Positions 36,475-44,959 of a stretch of DNA of 51,053 bases are shown here, in pieces (within the stretch, counting starts at the first letter, position 1; every line of letters begins with the position of its first letter). The position numbers and the translations under genes were made by a program. The stretch is taken from assembly GCF_029977985.1 (NCBI RefSeq), contig NZ_JARKOT010000084.1, positions 1 to 51,053 of the forward strand, written 5' to 3'. Origin of the DNA: Propioniciclava sp. Lineage in GTDB: Bacteria; Actinomycetota; Actinomycetes; Propionibacteriales; Propionibacteriaceae. Below the pieces are notes generated by a model, which saw only the letters and a program-made list of their open reading frames with translations, had not been told where the DNA came from and ran no database searches.

Positions 36475-36576
36475 GGGGCTCTCGGCGCGACAAGGTGGGG
36501 CTTTCGGCGCAAACCGCCGGGGCGCTCGGCGCGAAAAGGTGGGGCGCTCGGCGCAAACCGCCGGGGCGCTCGGCGT
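36475..36576 (+). repeat. 22-bp tandem repeat array, 4.6 units
   Basis: Units at 36475, 36497, 36519, 36541 and a partial one at 36563. Each opens with GGGGCKCTCGGCGC (small variations) and then alternates between GAAAAGGT-like and AAACCGCC endings, so the higher-order period is 44 bp. The last partial unit runs into the stop codon of the convergent CDF exporter gene. A hairpin GCCCCCAG/CTGGGGGC (36462-36479) lies at its left edge. The whole 197-bp gap carries no gene. Confidence 0.85.
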
Positions 36577-37517
36577 CAGATGCTCGGGTGGTCGGGATCG
36601 GCGGGGAGCGGCATTTCGGACGGGCCCGGCTCGATGTGCACGACGGTGACCGTCGAGGGCAGCGCGTGTACGACGGCCATCTCGATGTGGTCGGCGAGGT
36701 CGTGGCTCCGCTGGACGGTCCAGTGGCCGGGGACGATCACGGTCGTCTGGACGAACCGCTGCCGCCCCGATTCGCGGGTGAGCAGCTCGGAGACGGTCAC
36801 GCGCGGGTCATCGATGACGCTGTCGATCGCGGTGGAGATGATGCCCACATCCTCGGCGGGCAGGGCGGCGTCGAGCAGCCCGACCGTCGAGCGGCGCAGC
36901 AACTTCGCCCCCGTGAACAAGATGTTGGCGCCGACGACGAGCGCGACCGCCGGATCGACCCAGTGCCAGCCCGTCAGGAGCAGCAGGCCCATGCCCACGA
37001 GGACGCCCACCGACGTCCACACGTCGGTGAGCAGGTGATGGCCGTCGGCCTCCAGCGTGATCGACCGATGCTTCTTGCCCTGGTGCACGAGCACCAGCCC
37101 CACGGCCAGGTTCAGCACGGACGCCCCCAGCGACAGCAAGAGCCCGACCCCCAGCGATTCCACGGGTTGCGGATGGATGAAGCGCCCGATCGCGGACACG
37201 ATGATCGCCGCCGCGGCCACGAAGATGAGCGCGCCCTCGACGAGGGAGCTCATGTATTCGGCCTTGCCGTGGCCGAAGTCGTGATTGTGGTCGGCCGGCT
37301 TGTCCGACAGGCGCAACGCCCAGATCGCGACCGCCGCTGCCACCAGGTTCACCGTCGACTCGAGGGCGTCCGACAGCAGGCCGACCGAGCCGGTGAGCAG
37401 TGCCGCGAGCCCCTTGATGACGACCGTCGCCACGGCGGTCGCGAGCGACAACCAGAGGAACCGCTGTAGGAACGCGCCGCTGACGGGTGCTGCGGCCGGG
37501 GTGGCGGTGTCGGTCAT
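36576..37517 (-). CDS. Cation diffusion facilitator (CDF) metal exporter
   Basis: A 313-residue transporter. Six membrane helices lie within residues 20-215 and a cytoplasmic metal-binding domain makes up the last ~90. Family marks: LLSDALESTVNLVAAAVA, the DHNHDFGHGKAEYMSSL site and EADGHHLLTDVWTSVGVL. CDF proteins export Zn, Mn, Fe or Co in exchange for protons. ATG 37517 overlaps the NUDIX stop (ATGA), so the operon is membrane protein - NUDIX - CDF. Its stop codon adjoins the tandem repeat array. Confidence 0.92.
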   Translation of the reverse strand: MTDTATPAAAPVSGAFLQRFLWLSLATAVATVVIKGLAALLTGSVGLLSDALESTVNLVAAAVAIWALRLSDKPADHNHDFGHGKAEYMSSLVEGALIFVAAAAIIVSAIGRFIHPQPVESLGVGLLLSLGASVLNLAVGLVLVHQGKKHRSITLEADGHHLLTDVWTSVGVLVGMGLLLLTGWHWVDPAVALVVGANILFTGAKLLRRSTVGLLDAALPAEDVGIISTAIDSVIDDPRVTVSELLTRESGRQRFVQTTVIVPGHWTVQRSHDLADHIEMAVVHALPSTVTVVHIEPGPSEMPLPADPDHPSI

Positions 37518-38077
37518 GGGCGCTCCACGGGTACGGTCGATTCCTCGATCTCGCCCATGTCCCACGGCCAGTCCGCGGGGCGGCCGGCCAGGTCCAACAG
37601 CTCCGGGAGGACCGCCGGCCACACGGGCTCGGCGAGCGATCGTAGCTGGTCGACGGGCCACCAGCCGTGGCCGTCCAGCGTCAACTGCTCGTCGGCGGTG
37701 TGCCCCGCCGTGTCCACCACGAACCGCGGAACCCGCAGCACGTAGAACGCCTCCGACTGAGCGCACACCTGGTCGGAGTACCCGTGCACCGCGACGCGGC
37801 GCATCACCGGCCCGATCAGGTCGGACGCCGCCACCACGAGCCCGGTCTCCTCCGCCAGCTCGCGAACCGCCGCCTCCTCCTCCGACTCGCCCGGGTCGAC
37901 GCCCCCGCCGGGTGTCACCCACCAGCGCGATCCCGGCACGCCGGGGTCGGTGTCGGCGAACAGCAGGACGGCTTCGGAGTCGGTCACGACCACGCGGACG
38001 CCGCGCCGCGACTTCCGCGGCCGCTCGGCGGGCGGAACGGGGGTGAAAGTGCGGTTCCGGAACGTCTCGGGGTTCAC
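37514..38077 (-). CDS. NUDIX hydrolase
   Basis: A 187-residue protein. The NUDIX box is GGGVDPGESEEEAAVRELAEETGL (23-residue motif, near residues 60-83). Before it is VVTDSEAVLLFADTDPG and after it YSDQVCAQSEAFYVLRV and WWPVDQL. It probably hydrolyses a nucleoside diphosphate derivative; the substrate cannot be read from the sequence. GTG 38077 overlaps the TGA of the gene before it (GTGA). Confidence 0.9.
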   Translation of the reverse strand: MNPETFRNRTFTPVPPAERPRKSRRGVRVVVTDSEAVLLFADTDPGVPGSRWWVTPGGGVDPGESEEEAAVRELAEETGLVVAASDLIGPVMRRVAVHGYSDQVCAQSEAFYVLRVPRFVVDTAGHTADEQLTLDGHGWWPVDQLRSLAEPVWPAVLPELLDLAGRPADWPWDMGEIEESTVPVERP

Positions 38078-38952
38078 CGCGGTTCGGGTTCCTCGCCGGT
38101 CCGGATCGCCTGGCCGACGGTGGCCAGCGAATACACCGCCATCGCAAGGTTCGCCCACATGGCCCACCCCATCGATTCCGAGTACCAGCCGAACACGTCG
38201 AACGTGCCCTGCCGCCACAGCATCGACCCCAGCCCGAGCGCCAGCACGACGAAGATGCCGATGCTGAACGCCCGCGCGATCGTGCTGCGCCGGTACTCGA
38301 TCCGGCTGGCCAGCGCCATGGCCACCAGGTACAGAGGCAGCGCGAGGGGCGACACCGCCGCCCCCACCGCCAGGCAGATCAGGACGCCGGGCGTCACGGC
38401 CGACGCGATCTCGCCGATGCCGACCGGCCGCGGCTGACCGCGGGTCGGTGCGGGGGGCGCCGCCGACGGCGGCCAGGCCGACGGGGCGAACGGCTGCTGC
38501 GGCGTCCACGGGGCCGAAGGCGGCGGCGGCGTGGTCGACGCGTGTGCCCCGCGCCAGGCCGACCCGCCGTCGAGACGCGGGAAACCGTCCGGGCCCAGGG
38601 TGGGACGCGGGCCTGTGGTCAGGGGCTCGACCGGCTCGACCACCGGAGGAAGGCTCTCGACCGGCGGTTGGCCGGCAGGAACCTGCGGGACGGGTGGCTG
38701 CCAGGCGGTCATGGGCGTGGAGACGACGTCGAACGGCTGGTGCGGGTCGCGCGCGGCGGCGGCGGGCGGCTCGAGGGCGTCCAGCGCGACTCCCTGCGCA
38801 GCCGGCGTGAAGACGGGCAACGGGAGGGCCGGTTCGGGCGCACCGACCGGCGGGGCCTCGGGCTCACCCGGCAGGGGGGCGGCGTCCGGCGCGACGAAGA
38901 CTTCAGGCCGCTGCAGGGGCGCATACTCAGGCCCGTCGGTCCACTTCGCCAT
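38074..38952 (-). CDS. Hypothetical membrane protein with long Pro-rich N-terminus
   Basis: A 292-residue protein. Residues 1-180 are low-complexity, rich in Pro and Ala, and probably disordered in the cytoplasm; residues about 185-280 contain four membrane helices (ITPGVLICLAVGAAVSPLALP-type, then YLVAMALASR, FSIGIFVVLALGLGSML and MGWAMWANLAMAVYSLATV). ATG 38952 is chosen over ATG 38961 because TAGCAT (complement of 38960-38965) ends 7 nt before it and covers the earlier codon. No function recognised. Confidence 0.8.
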   Translation of the reverse strand: MAKWTDGPEYAPLQRPEVFVAPDAAPLPGEPEAPPVGAPEPALPLPVFTPAAQGVALDALEPPAAAARDPHQPFDVVSTPMTAWQPPVPQVPAGQPPVESLPPVVEPVEPLTTGPRPTLGPDGFPRLDGGSAWRGAHASTTPPPPSAPWTPQQPFAPSAWPPSAAPPAPTRGQPRPVGIGEIASAVTPGVLICLAVGAAVSPLALPLYLVAMALASRIEYRRSTIARAFSIGIFVVLALGLGSMLWRQGTFDVFGWYSESMGWAMWANLAMAVYSLATVGQAIRTGEEPEPR

Positions 38953-39020
38953 GGCGTCCATGCTAACCGGGTCGGCTAGGCTTGGCCTGATCGACTGATT
39001 CCGCAGGAGTGTGAACCGAC

Positions 39021-39407
39021 ATGCCGACAGGCCGCGTGCGTTACTTCGACGCCGAGAAGGGCTTTGGCTTCCTCAGCAGCGACGACGGGGGCGACGACGT
39101 CTACGTCCGCACCGCCGCGCTGCCCGCCGGCGTGACCACCCTGAAGCGGGGGCAGAAAGTGGAGTTCGGCATCGTCGACGGCAAGAAGGGTCCGCAGGCA
39201 CTCTCGGTCCGACTCCTTGAGGCACCCGTGTCGCTGTCGAAGGCGTCCCGTAAGAAGCCCGAACAGATGGCCGTCATCGTCGAAGACCTCATCAAGATGC
39301 TCGACGGCATCGGCAACGGCTACCGCCACGGCCGCCACCCGGACAGCAAGCACGCGGCCAAGACGGCGCAGGTGCTGCGCGCCGTGGCCGACGAGTTGGA
39401 GCTCTGA
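39021..39407 (+). CDS. cspB: Cold-shock-domain protein with C-terminal extension
   Basis: A 128-residue protein. Residues 1-68 are a cold-shock domain: GRVRYFDAEKGFGFLSSDDG has the first RNA-binding motif, and VYVRTAALP is the second one in weakened form. The last 55 residues are a helical tail (PEQMAVIVEDLIKMLDGIG) as in the longer actinobacterial CspB proteins. It binds single-stranded nucleic acid. TAGGCT at 38977-38982 and GCAGGAG before ATG 39021 give a leadered transcript here. The DUF3027 gene follows after 3 nt. Confidence 0.92.
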   Translation: MPTGRVRYFDAEKGFGFLSSDDGGDDVYVRTAALPAGVTTLKRGQKVEFGIVDGKKGPQALSVRLLEAPVSLSKASRKKPEQMAVIVEDLIKMLDGIGNGYRHGRHPDSKHAAKTAQVLRAVADELEL

Positions 39408-39410
39408 CGC

Positions 39411-40184
39411 ATGGCGGTCCGTGCCCCCGAGATCGATCGGGCCTGTGCCGAGGCCACCGAGCTCGCCCACGCGGCGGCGGTGGCCCAAGCGGGCGTCATC
39501 ACCGTCGGTGAGCACGTGGAGGTGCGCCCGGAGGACGCGCGCGTCGTCACCCACTACTTCGCCTGCGACCACGCGGGGTACCCGGGCTGGCGCTGGGCGG
39601 TCACGGTCGCTCGGGCCGCGCGCGCGAAGGTGGTCACGGTCAGCGAGGTGTGCCTTGTCCCCGGCGACGGGTCGCTGGTGGCGCCCGAATGGGTGCCGTG
39701 GTCGTCGCGGATCGAAGCCGGGGACATCACGCCTGGGGTCGTCATGCCGACCGCGGACGACGACCCGCGCCTCGAAGCCGGCTTCACCGGCGGCGACACG
39801 GCTCGAGACGCCGATCCGGCCGAGTGGCAGCAGCTCCGGTCCGTCGTTGCGGAGCTGGGTCTGGGCCGCGAGCGCGTGCTGTCGGTTCACGGCCGCGACG
39901 AGGCCGCCGACCGCTGGGTGGACGGCGACGGCGGCCCGCACAACTCGATGACCAAGCAGGCGCCCGGCGCCTGCCAGGAGTGCGCCTACTTCATCCGGCT
40001 GTCGGGTTCGCTGGGGCGCCAGTTCGGCGTGTGCGCCAACGAGTTCTCCCCGTCGGACGCCCAGGTCGTCACCGTCGATCACGGTTGCGGCGCTCACTCC
40101 GATGTCGTTGAGCCGCAGCGCGGCGTCGACCTGCCGCGCCCGGTGTGGGACACCATCTCGACCGAAGAGCTTCTGTTCGACTGA
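39411..40184 (+). CDS. DUF3027 protein
   Basis: A 257-residue cytosolic protein of the actinobacterial DUF3027 family: YFACDHAGYPGWRWAVTVAR, EVCLVPGDGSLVAPEWVPW and, in the C-terminal half, a Cys/His set (CQECAYFIRLSGSLGRQFGVCANEFSPSDAQVV then DHGCGAHS) that looks able to bind zinc. It follows cspB by 3 nt, a pairing kept across actinobacteria. Function unknown. The 135-bp gap that follows contains only a weak CCCTGCT/AGCAGGG dyad and TATCCT at 40308-40313. Confidence 0.92.
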   Translation: MAVRAPEIDRACAEATELAHAAAVAQAGVITVGEHVEVRPEDARVVTHYFACDHAGYPGWRWAVTVARAARAKVVTVSEVCLVPGDGSLVAPEWVPWSSRIEAGDITPGVVMPTADDDPRLEAGFTGGDTARDADPAEWQQLRSVVAELGLGRERVLSVHGRDEAADRWVDGDGGPHNSMTKQAPGACQECAYFIRLSGSLGRQFGVCANEFSPSDAQVVTVDHGCGAHSDVVEPQRGVDLPRPVWDTISTEELLFD

Positions 40185-40319
40185 CGGCACCGCACGCCGG
40201 CGCACCCTGCTCCTGCGAGGGGGTGGAGTGCGGGCAGCAGGGGCACACGCGCGTGACGGTCGGATGACGGGGCGTGGACACGCGCCGGCGGCGTCCGGCC
40301 GCGCCCTTATCCTCCCGCC

Positions 40320-41819
40320 ATGTCGACTTCCACCACCACGCCGCCCGCGTCCGGGCTCGACGGCTGGTTCTCCATCACCCAGCGCGGCTCGTCGCTCGCG
40401 CGCGAGGTCAGGGGCGGCCTCGTCACGTTCTTCACCATGGCCTACATCATCGCTCTCAACCCGCTGATCATCGGGACCGCTCCCGATGTCAACGGCAACC
40501 TCATCACCGGCCAGCCCATGCTGGACGCCTCGGGCGCCACCATCGGTGCCAACGTGGGGGCCTCCATCGCGGCCGTCGCGGCGGCGACGGCCCTCGTCGC
40601 CGGTGTCATGACCATCCTGATGGGTGTCGTCGGACGGTTCCCGCTGGGTCTTGCGACGGGGCTCGGCCTCAACGCGATGCTCGCCTATGTGGTCGCGCCG
40701 CACGTCACCTGGAGCCAGGCGATGGGTCTCATCGTCTGGGAGGGTCTCATCATCACGGCCCTCGTTCTGACGGGCTTCCGCGAGGCCGTGTTCCGCGCGG
40801 TTCCACGCGCCCTGCGCACCGGCATCAGCGTGGGCATCGGCCTGTTCATCACGCTCGTCGGCCTCGCCGACGCCCGCGTCGTCACCAACCTCGGTGGCAC
40901 ACCGGTGCAGCTGGGGGCCACGGGCTCGCTCATGGGTTGGCCGGTCGCCGTGTTCGTCACCGGACTGCTGCTCCTGATCGTCCTCTACATCAACCGGGTG
41001 CGCGGCGCGATGCTCATCGCGATCGTCGCGATGACGGTCGTAGCGGTCGTCGTCGAGACGGTGCTCGCTCTCGGCTCGGCCGCTGTCGAGGGCAATACGT
41101 TCGGCTGGGCGCTCAACGTGCCTGCGATGCCGGCCGAGGGCCTGTTCCGCCTGCCCGACCTGTCGTTGCTGGGCCGGGTCGACCTGTTCGGCGCCTTCGC
41201 CGGCGGACCGACCGTGTTCCTCACGATGCTGCTCACGGTGTTCGCCCTGCTGCTCGCCGACTTCTTCGACACCATGGGCACCATCGTGGCCGTGGGTGCC
41301 GAGGGGGACCTGAACGACGAGGACGGCAACCCGCCGCGCACGCGCGAGATCCTGCTCGTCGACTCGCTCGCCGCCGTGGCCGGCGGCCTCGGCTCCGTGT
41401 CGTCGAACACGTCCTACATCGAATCGGCGGCCGGCGTCGGCGAAGGAGCCCGGACGGGCTTCGCCTCGGTCGTCACCGGGGTCGCATTCCTTGTGGCTCT
41501 GTTCCTGTCCCCGCTGGTCAACATGGTGCCGTCGGAGGCGGCCGCGCCGGTGCTCGTGTTCGTCGGGTTCCTGATGATGAGCCAGGTCGTGCATGTGGAC
41601 TGGGACGATCCCGAGGACGGTATTCCCGCCTTCCTCACCATGGTGCTCATGCCGTTCACCTATTCGATCACGGTCGGGATCGGCGCCGGCTTCATCGTGT
41701 ACGTGCTCATCAAGCTCGCGCGCGGCAAGGCCGCCCAGGTGCACCCGCTGCTCTACGTTGTGGCACTGGCCTTCGTCGTCTACTTCGCCCAGGGTCTCAT
41801 CACGGCGCTCATCGCCTGA
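40320..41819 (+). CDS. NCS2 family purine permease (AzgA-like)
   Basis: A 499-residue transporter with 12-14 membrane segments. Marks of the AzgA/PbuG branch: VRGGLVTFFTMAYIIALNPLI, GRFPLGLATGLGLNAMLAYVV, FFDTMGTIVAVGAEGDL and SSNTSYIESAAGVGEGARTG. These transport hypoxanthine, guanine or adenine with protons; the exact purine is not determined by the sequence. ATG 40320 follows TATCCT by 6 nt (probably leaderless). Its 3' end overlaps the convergent gene by 11 bp. Confidence 0.93.
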   Translation: MSTSTTTPPASGLDGWFSITQRGSSLAREVRGGLVTFFTMAYIIALNPLIIGTAPDVNGNLITGQPMLDASGATIGANVGASIAAVAAATALVAGVMTILMGVVGRFPLGLATGLGLNAMLAYVVAPHVTWSQAMGLIVWEGLIITALVLTGFREAVFRAVPRALRTGISVGIGLFITLVGLADARVVTNLGGTPVQLGATGSLMGWPVAVFVTGLLLLIVLYINRVRGAMLIAIVAMTVVAVVVETVLALGSAAVEGNTFGWALNVPAMPAEGLFRLPDLSLLGRVDLFGAFAGGPTVFLTMLLTVFALLLADFFDTMGTIVAVGAEGDLNDEDGNPPRTREILLVDSLAAVAGGLGSVSSNTSYIESAAGVGEGARTGFASVVTGVAFLVALFLSPLVNMVPSEAAAPVLVFVGFLMMSQVVHVDWDDPEDGIPAFLTMVLMPFTYSITVGIGAGFIVYVLIKLARGKAAQVHPLLYVVALAFVVYFAQGLITALIA

Positions 41820-42267
41820 CCCGGCTCACCATCACCTCCGCCTCGTCGCCGGTGAGCCGGACCCCGGCGTGTAGGCCCGGAGGCAGGTCGAAGGGCAGTT
41901 CGAGTTCGGCCCACTCGTCGGGGCGGACGCCGACGGCGTCCGCCCCGGTCGCTGTCGCCACATGGGCGAGCCAGAGCTCGACGAGCGCCCAGGCGGCCGC
42001 CGCCCGTTCGGGTGGGACGGGCAGGCCGTGAGCGACGGCGTCGACCTCGCGGCGGGTCGGCACGCCCGGGCGCACCACCGGAGGGCCGCCGACGGGGTAG
42101 CGGCTCATCGGGCCGAGCCGGTCGAGGGTGCCGGTGTGCCGGCCCCGCTTCGGCGGCGGGAACGCCTCGGCGGCGAGCGCGGCCAAGGTGGCGGCGACGG
42201 CGTCCGAACCCGAACCGAGCGCAGCCAGATCGGCGATGCCGACGCGGTAGACAGTCACGCGCTCCAT
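41809..42267 (-). CDS. Hypothetical protein
   Basis: A 152-residue soluble protein with no motif I recognise. The central part carries GRHTGTLDRLGPMSRYPVGG and the C-terminal part has AAWALVELWLAHVATATG and VRPDEWAELELPFDLPPGL. ATG 42267 has TACCGT (complement of 42274-42279) ending 6 nt upstream, and codon usage is that of its neighbours, which supports a real gene. Divergent from the small membrane peptide. Confidence 0.65.
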   Translation of the reverse strand: MERVTVYRVGIADLAALGSGSDAVAATLAALAAEAFPPPKRGRHTGTLDRLGPMSRYPVGGPPVVRPGVPTRREVDAVAHGLPVPPERAAAAWALVELWLAHVATATGADAVGVRPDEWAELELPFDLPPGLHAGVRLTGDEAEVMVSRVRR

Positions 42268-42299
42268 GGGGCCACGGTAGCCGCGGCTAAGGTGGACGG
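42268..42299. promoter_or_regulatory. 32-bp divergent leaderless promoter pair
   Basis: TACCGT on the minus strand (42274-42279) and TAAGGT on the plus strand (42288-42293) each stand 6 nt from their start codons (ATG 42267, GTG 42300). Confidence 0.6.
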
Positions 42300-42392
42300 G
42301 TGAGGCCGCGCACCAGGAACCTGATCGTGACGGGGTCGCTCGTGGTGCTGATCCTCATCGTGGTCGTCGGTTACCTCACTCAGCTGGCGTAG
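42300..42392 (+). CDS. 30-residue single-span membrane peptide
   Basis: GTG 42300 to TAG 42390-42392 encodes a peptide with a basic start (MRPRTRN) and one membrane helix (LIVTGSLVVLILIVVVGYL), ending TQLA. TAAGGT ends 6 nt before the GTG, the same arrangement as in many neighbours, and the stop codon is the first half of the TAGGCT box of the next gene. Positive-inside orientation puts the C-terminus outside. Too short to be called by length; supported by the promoter spacing, codon choice and clear helix. Function unknown. Confidence 0.55.
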   Translation: MRPRTRNLIVTGSLVVLILIVVVGYLTQLA

Positions 42393-42401
42393 GCTCTCCC
42401 C

Positions 42402-43361
42402 GTGCCCCGAATTCGACGCTTCGCAGCCCCTCGCGCCGCTGCGGGTGCGGCGGCGCTGGCGCTGCTGGCCGCCCCGGCGATCTGCCCCGCCCCGGCGCAT
42501 GCGGCCGGTGCGGCGTTCCCCCTCGACGGCGGCAAGCCCCCGCTCGGCCTCGCGACGGACCACGCGCGCGACCGCTACTGGGTGCTCACCGCGAGCAGCG
42601 GCCGGTTGGTGCTGCACTCGTACGCGGCGGACGGCACGCACGAGGGGCAGATGAACTCGCGCGACAACCTCACCAACGCGCAGGCGCTCGCCTATGTCGA
42701 CGGCGAGGCCTACGTGGGCGACATCGGCGGGCCGCGGGCGGCGGTCGTCGTCTACCGCGTCACGGAGCCGTGGCCCGGCACCGAGATCAACCACGCCGTC
42801 TCCTACGGTCTCGCCTACCCGGACGGGAAGCACGACGCCGCCGCGCTCCTCGTGGACGAGGACCACCGCTTCTACGTGGTGACCACGGGCGACGGGGCGG
42901 GCGTCTATCGCGCGCAGGTCGATCCACCAGCGGGCGCGGAGTCGGCCCTCGAACGCGTGGCGGACGCCCCGGACGGCGTCACCGACGGCGTCGTCCTCGT
43001 GGACGGCCGTTTCGTGCTGCGCACCGCGTCCCAGGTGTTCGTGCTCGACCCCGAAGACTGGTCGACGCTCGCCACGGCCGACCTCGGCATCGAGGAGACG
43101 GGCAGGGCCGTCACGCAGACGGCCGACGAGGCGTCCCTTCTCACGGGTATGGACGCCGAACAGCGGCTCAGCACCTCCGCCATCCCCGGGCCGGCCCCCG
43201 CCGAGCCCACGGCCAAGCCGACCCGCATGGCGACGGACACGAACACCTCGAACACCCCGTCCGACACGCGCACGTTCGCCCAGACGGGCACCACCACGGC
43301 CATCGGGGCGGCTCTCGGAGTCGCCGCCCTGGCGGCCATCGTCGTCCTGCTGAAGCGCTGA
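42402..43361 (+). CDS. Exported protein with sortase-like FAQTG cell-wall signal
   Basis: A 319-residue protein. Signal peptide (about 1-34, cut near AHA/AG), then a propeller-like region of repeated hydrophobic strands ([54 protein letters not shown]), a Thr/Pro/Ala linker (about 262-290) and a C-terminal sorting signal: TFAQTG at 291-296, hydrophobic helix, and KR at the end. FAQTG is close to the LAxTG motif of actinobacterial class E sortases. GTG 42402 has TAGGCT 6 nt upstream. No sortase gene is in the window. Confidence 0.8.
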   Translation: MPRIRRFAAPRAAAGAAALALLAAPAICPAPAHAAGAAFPLDGGKPPLGLATDHARDRYWVLTASSGRLVLHSYAADGTHEGQMNSRDNLTNAQALAYVDGEAYVGDIGGPRAAVVVYRVTEPWPGTEINHAVSYGLAYPDGKHDAAALLVDEDHRFYVVTTGDGAGVYRAQVDPPAGAESALERVADAPDGVTDGVVLVDGRFVLRTASQVFVLDPEDWSTLATADLGIEETGRAVTQTADEASLLTGMDAEQRLSTSAIPGPAPAEPTAKPTRMATDTNTSNTPSDTRTFAQTGTTTAIGAALGVAALAAIVVLLKR

Positions 43362-43398
43362 GGCCGTAGGCTGGGCGACGAGGAGGAGGGGCGCGCCG

Positions 43399-44079
43399 TT
43401 GAGTGAACTGATCGACACCACCGAGATGTACCTCCGCACCGTGTACGAGCTGGAGGAAGAGGGCATCCCGCCCCTGCGCGCCCGCATCGCCGAACGCCTC
43501 TCCCAGAGCGGGCCCACCGTGTCGCAGACCGTGCAACGGATGGAGCGCGACGGGCTTCTCGTCGTCGGCGACGACCGCCGCATCCATCTCACCGACGCGG
43601 GGCGGCTCAAGGCCACGTCGGTCATGCGCAAGCACCGGCTCGCCGAGGTGCTGCTCACCGACGTCATCGGGCTCGACTGGGAACTCGTCCACGACGAGGC
43701 CTGCCGCTGGGAGCACGTCATCAGCGACGCTGTCGAGGACAGGCTGGTCGCCCTGCTGGCCGACCCGCACGTGTCTCCCTACGGCAACCCCATTCCCGCC
43801 CGGGACGCCGCCGGCCCGCCCGCCCTGCCCGCCGAGGGGGGCGTGGTGCTGCTGGCGGAGGCACTCGGTGGCAAGGGCGCGGCCACGGTCGCGATCGCCC
43901 GGCTCACCGAGGAACTGCAGGCCGATCCGGATCTCATCGCAGCCCTGGCCGAGGCCGGCGTCCGGCCGGGCGTGGCCGTCGCGGCCGAGCTCGCCGGCGA
44001 TCGGCTGCGGCTCGCGGCGTCCGGCCGGGTCACGGTGGACGCAGGCGTCACCCAGATGATCTTCGTGCGCACGCCCTGA
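43399..44079 (+). CDS. ideR: Iron-dependent repressor of the DtxR/IdeR family
   Basis: A 226-residue regulator. The N-terminus [20 protein letters not shown] and the helix-turn-helix [27 protein letters not shown] are nearly those of IdeR. The dimerisation/metal domain has [34 protein letters not shown], and an SH3-like tail. With Fe(II) it represses iron uptake. TTG at 43399 is chosen because it gives the family N-terminus and has GAGGAGGAG about 12 nt upstream. No iron box was seen nearby. Its stop overlaps the next ATG (TGATG). Confidence 0.92.
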   Translation: MSELIDTTEMYLRTVYELEEEGIPPLRARIAERLSQSGPTVSQTVQRMERDGLLVVGDDRRIHLTDAGRLKATSVMRKHRLAEVLLTDVIGLDWELVHDEACRWEHVISDAVEDRLVALLADPHVSPYGNPIPARDAAGPPALPAEGGVVLLAEALGGKGAATVAIARLTEELQADPDLIAALAEAGVRPGVAVAAELAGDRLRLAASGRVTVDAGVTQMIFVRTP

Positions 44080-44882
44080 TGGCCAAACCCATTGTCGACT
44101 GGGCCGCGTACCTGGCGGCCTTCCGCGCCGCCCACCCCGGGGTGACGGAAAAGGTGCTGCTCCGGACGCTGTCGGGTGGTCACACCCCCTACCGCTGGCT
44201 GGCCCGGGCGATTTCGCCCCGGGCGACCACCGTCGTCGACCTCGCCTGTGGCACCGGGGCGCTCAGCCGTGAGCTCGACCGGCCGGGGCGGACGGTCGTC
44301 GGGGTGAACCTGTCGCCCACCGAGCTGGGGGTGGCGAGCACGCTGGGAGACGGGCCGTGGGTGTGCGCCGACGGCCGCCGCCTGCCCCTGCCCGACGGTT
44401 CGGTGGACGCCGTGGCGTCCATGATGGGCGCGGTCGTCATCCAGCCCACCGAGGCTCTGTTCGCCGAGGTCGGGCGGGTGTTGCGGCCGGGCGGCATGTT
44501 CGCGTTCATGGCGCCCACGATCGTGCCGGTGCACCCCCGCGACATGGGTACCTTGGCCGGCATCGTGTCGCGGCTGGGGAGCCTGCCGAAGTTCCCTGGG
44601 AACACCGAGATCACCGGCTACGTGCCGGCTCTCGTCGGCACCGGGCTGCGGAAGGTCGAGGACGCCCGCGAGCGCTACCACGTGGTCGTCCGGACGCCCG
44701 AGGAGGCCGCCGAGGTCATCGAGGCCCTCTACCTGCCCACGACGTCCGACGAGCGGCGGCAGCGAGCGGTCGACTGGCTCGTCGACCGCTCGATCCGCGA
44801 CGGGGACGTGCGGATCTCGCTCGCCATGCGGCGGTTCGTGGCGCTCAAGCATTCGGTGGCGACACGCGACGCCGAGGTGTGA
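44079..44882 (+). CDS. SAM-dependent methyltransferase, UbiE/type 11 like
   Basis: A 267-residue protein. After an N-terminal region (DWAAYLAAFRAAHPGVTEKVL) comes VVDLACGTGALSREL (SAM loop), VVGVNLSPTELGVA, DGRRLPLPDGSVDAVASMM and VGRVLRPGGMFAFMAPTIVP. Substrate unknown, possibly a lipid or quinone-like molecule. ATG 44079 shares a base with the ideR stop, so it is translated together with it. Confidence 0.85.
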   Translation: MAKPIVDWAAYLAAFRAAHPGVTEKVLLRTLSGGHTPYRWLARAISPRATTVVDLACGTGALSRELDRPGRTVVGVNLSPTELGVASTLGDGPWVCADGRRLPLPDGSVDAVASMMGAVVIQPTEALFAEVGRVLRPGGMFAFMAPTIVPVHPRDMGTLAGIVSRLGSLPKFPGNTEITGYVPALVGTGLRKVEDARERYHVVVRTPEEAAEVIEALYLPTTSDERRQRAVDWLVDRSIRDGDVRISLAMRRFVALKHSVATRDAEV

Positions 44883-44959
44883 TCCCGGATCGTGCCCGGG
44901 AATACCCACTGGGGCATCATGGTTGAACAGTGCGGTCCCCGAACCAGGAAGGAAACACG

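Noticed and set aside
36475-36576. CRISPR array
   Set aside because: Units are contiguous 22-mers without unique spacers and there are no cas genes in the window.
38976-41744. A 922-codon minus-strand open frame across cspB, DUF3027 and the permease gene
   Set aside because: It is antisense to three well-recognised genes, its translation is low-complexity (His, Asp, Arg, Gly), and it has no domain; long antisense frames are expected at this GC content.
43340-43400. Iron box upstream of ideR
   Set aside because: No TTAGGTTAGGCTAACCTAA-like dyad is present; the lone TAGGCT is the -10 box.
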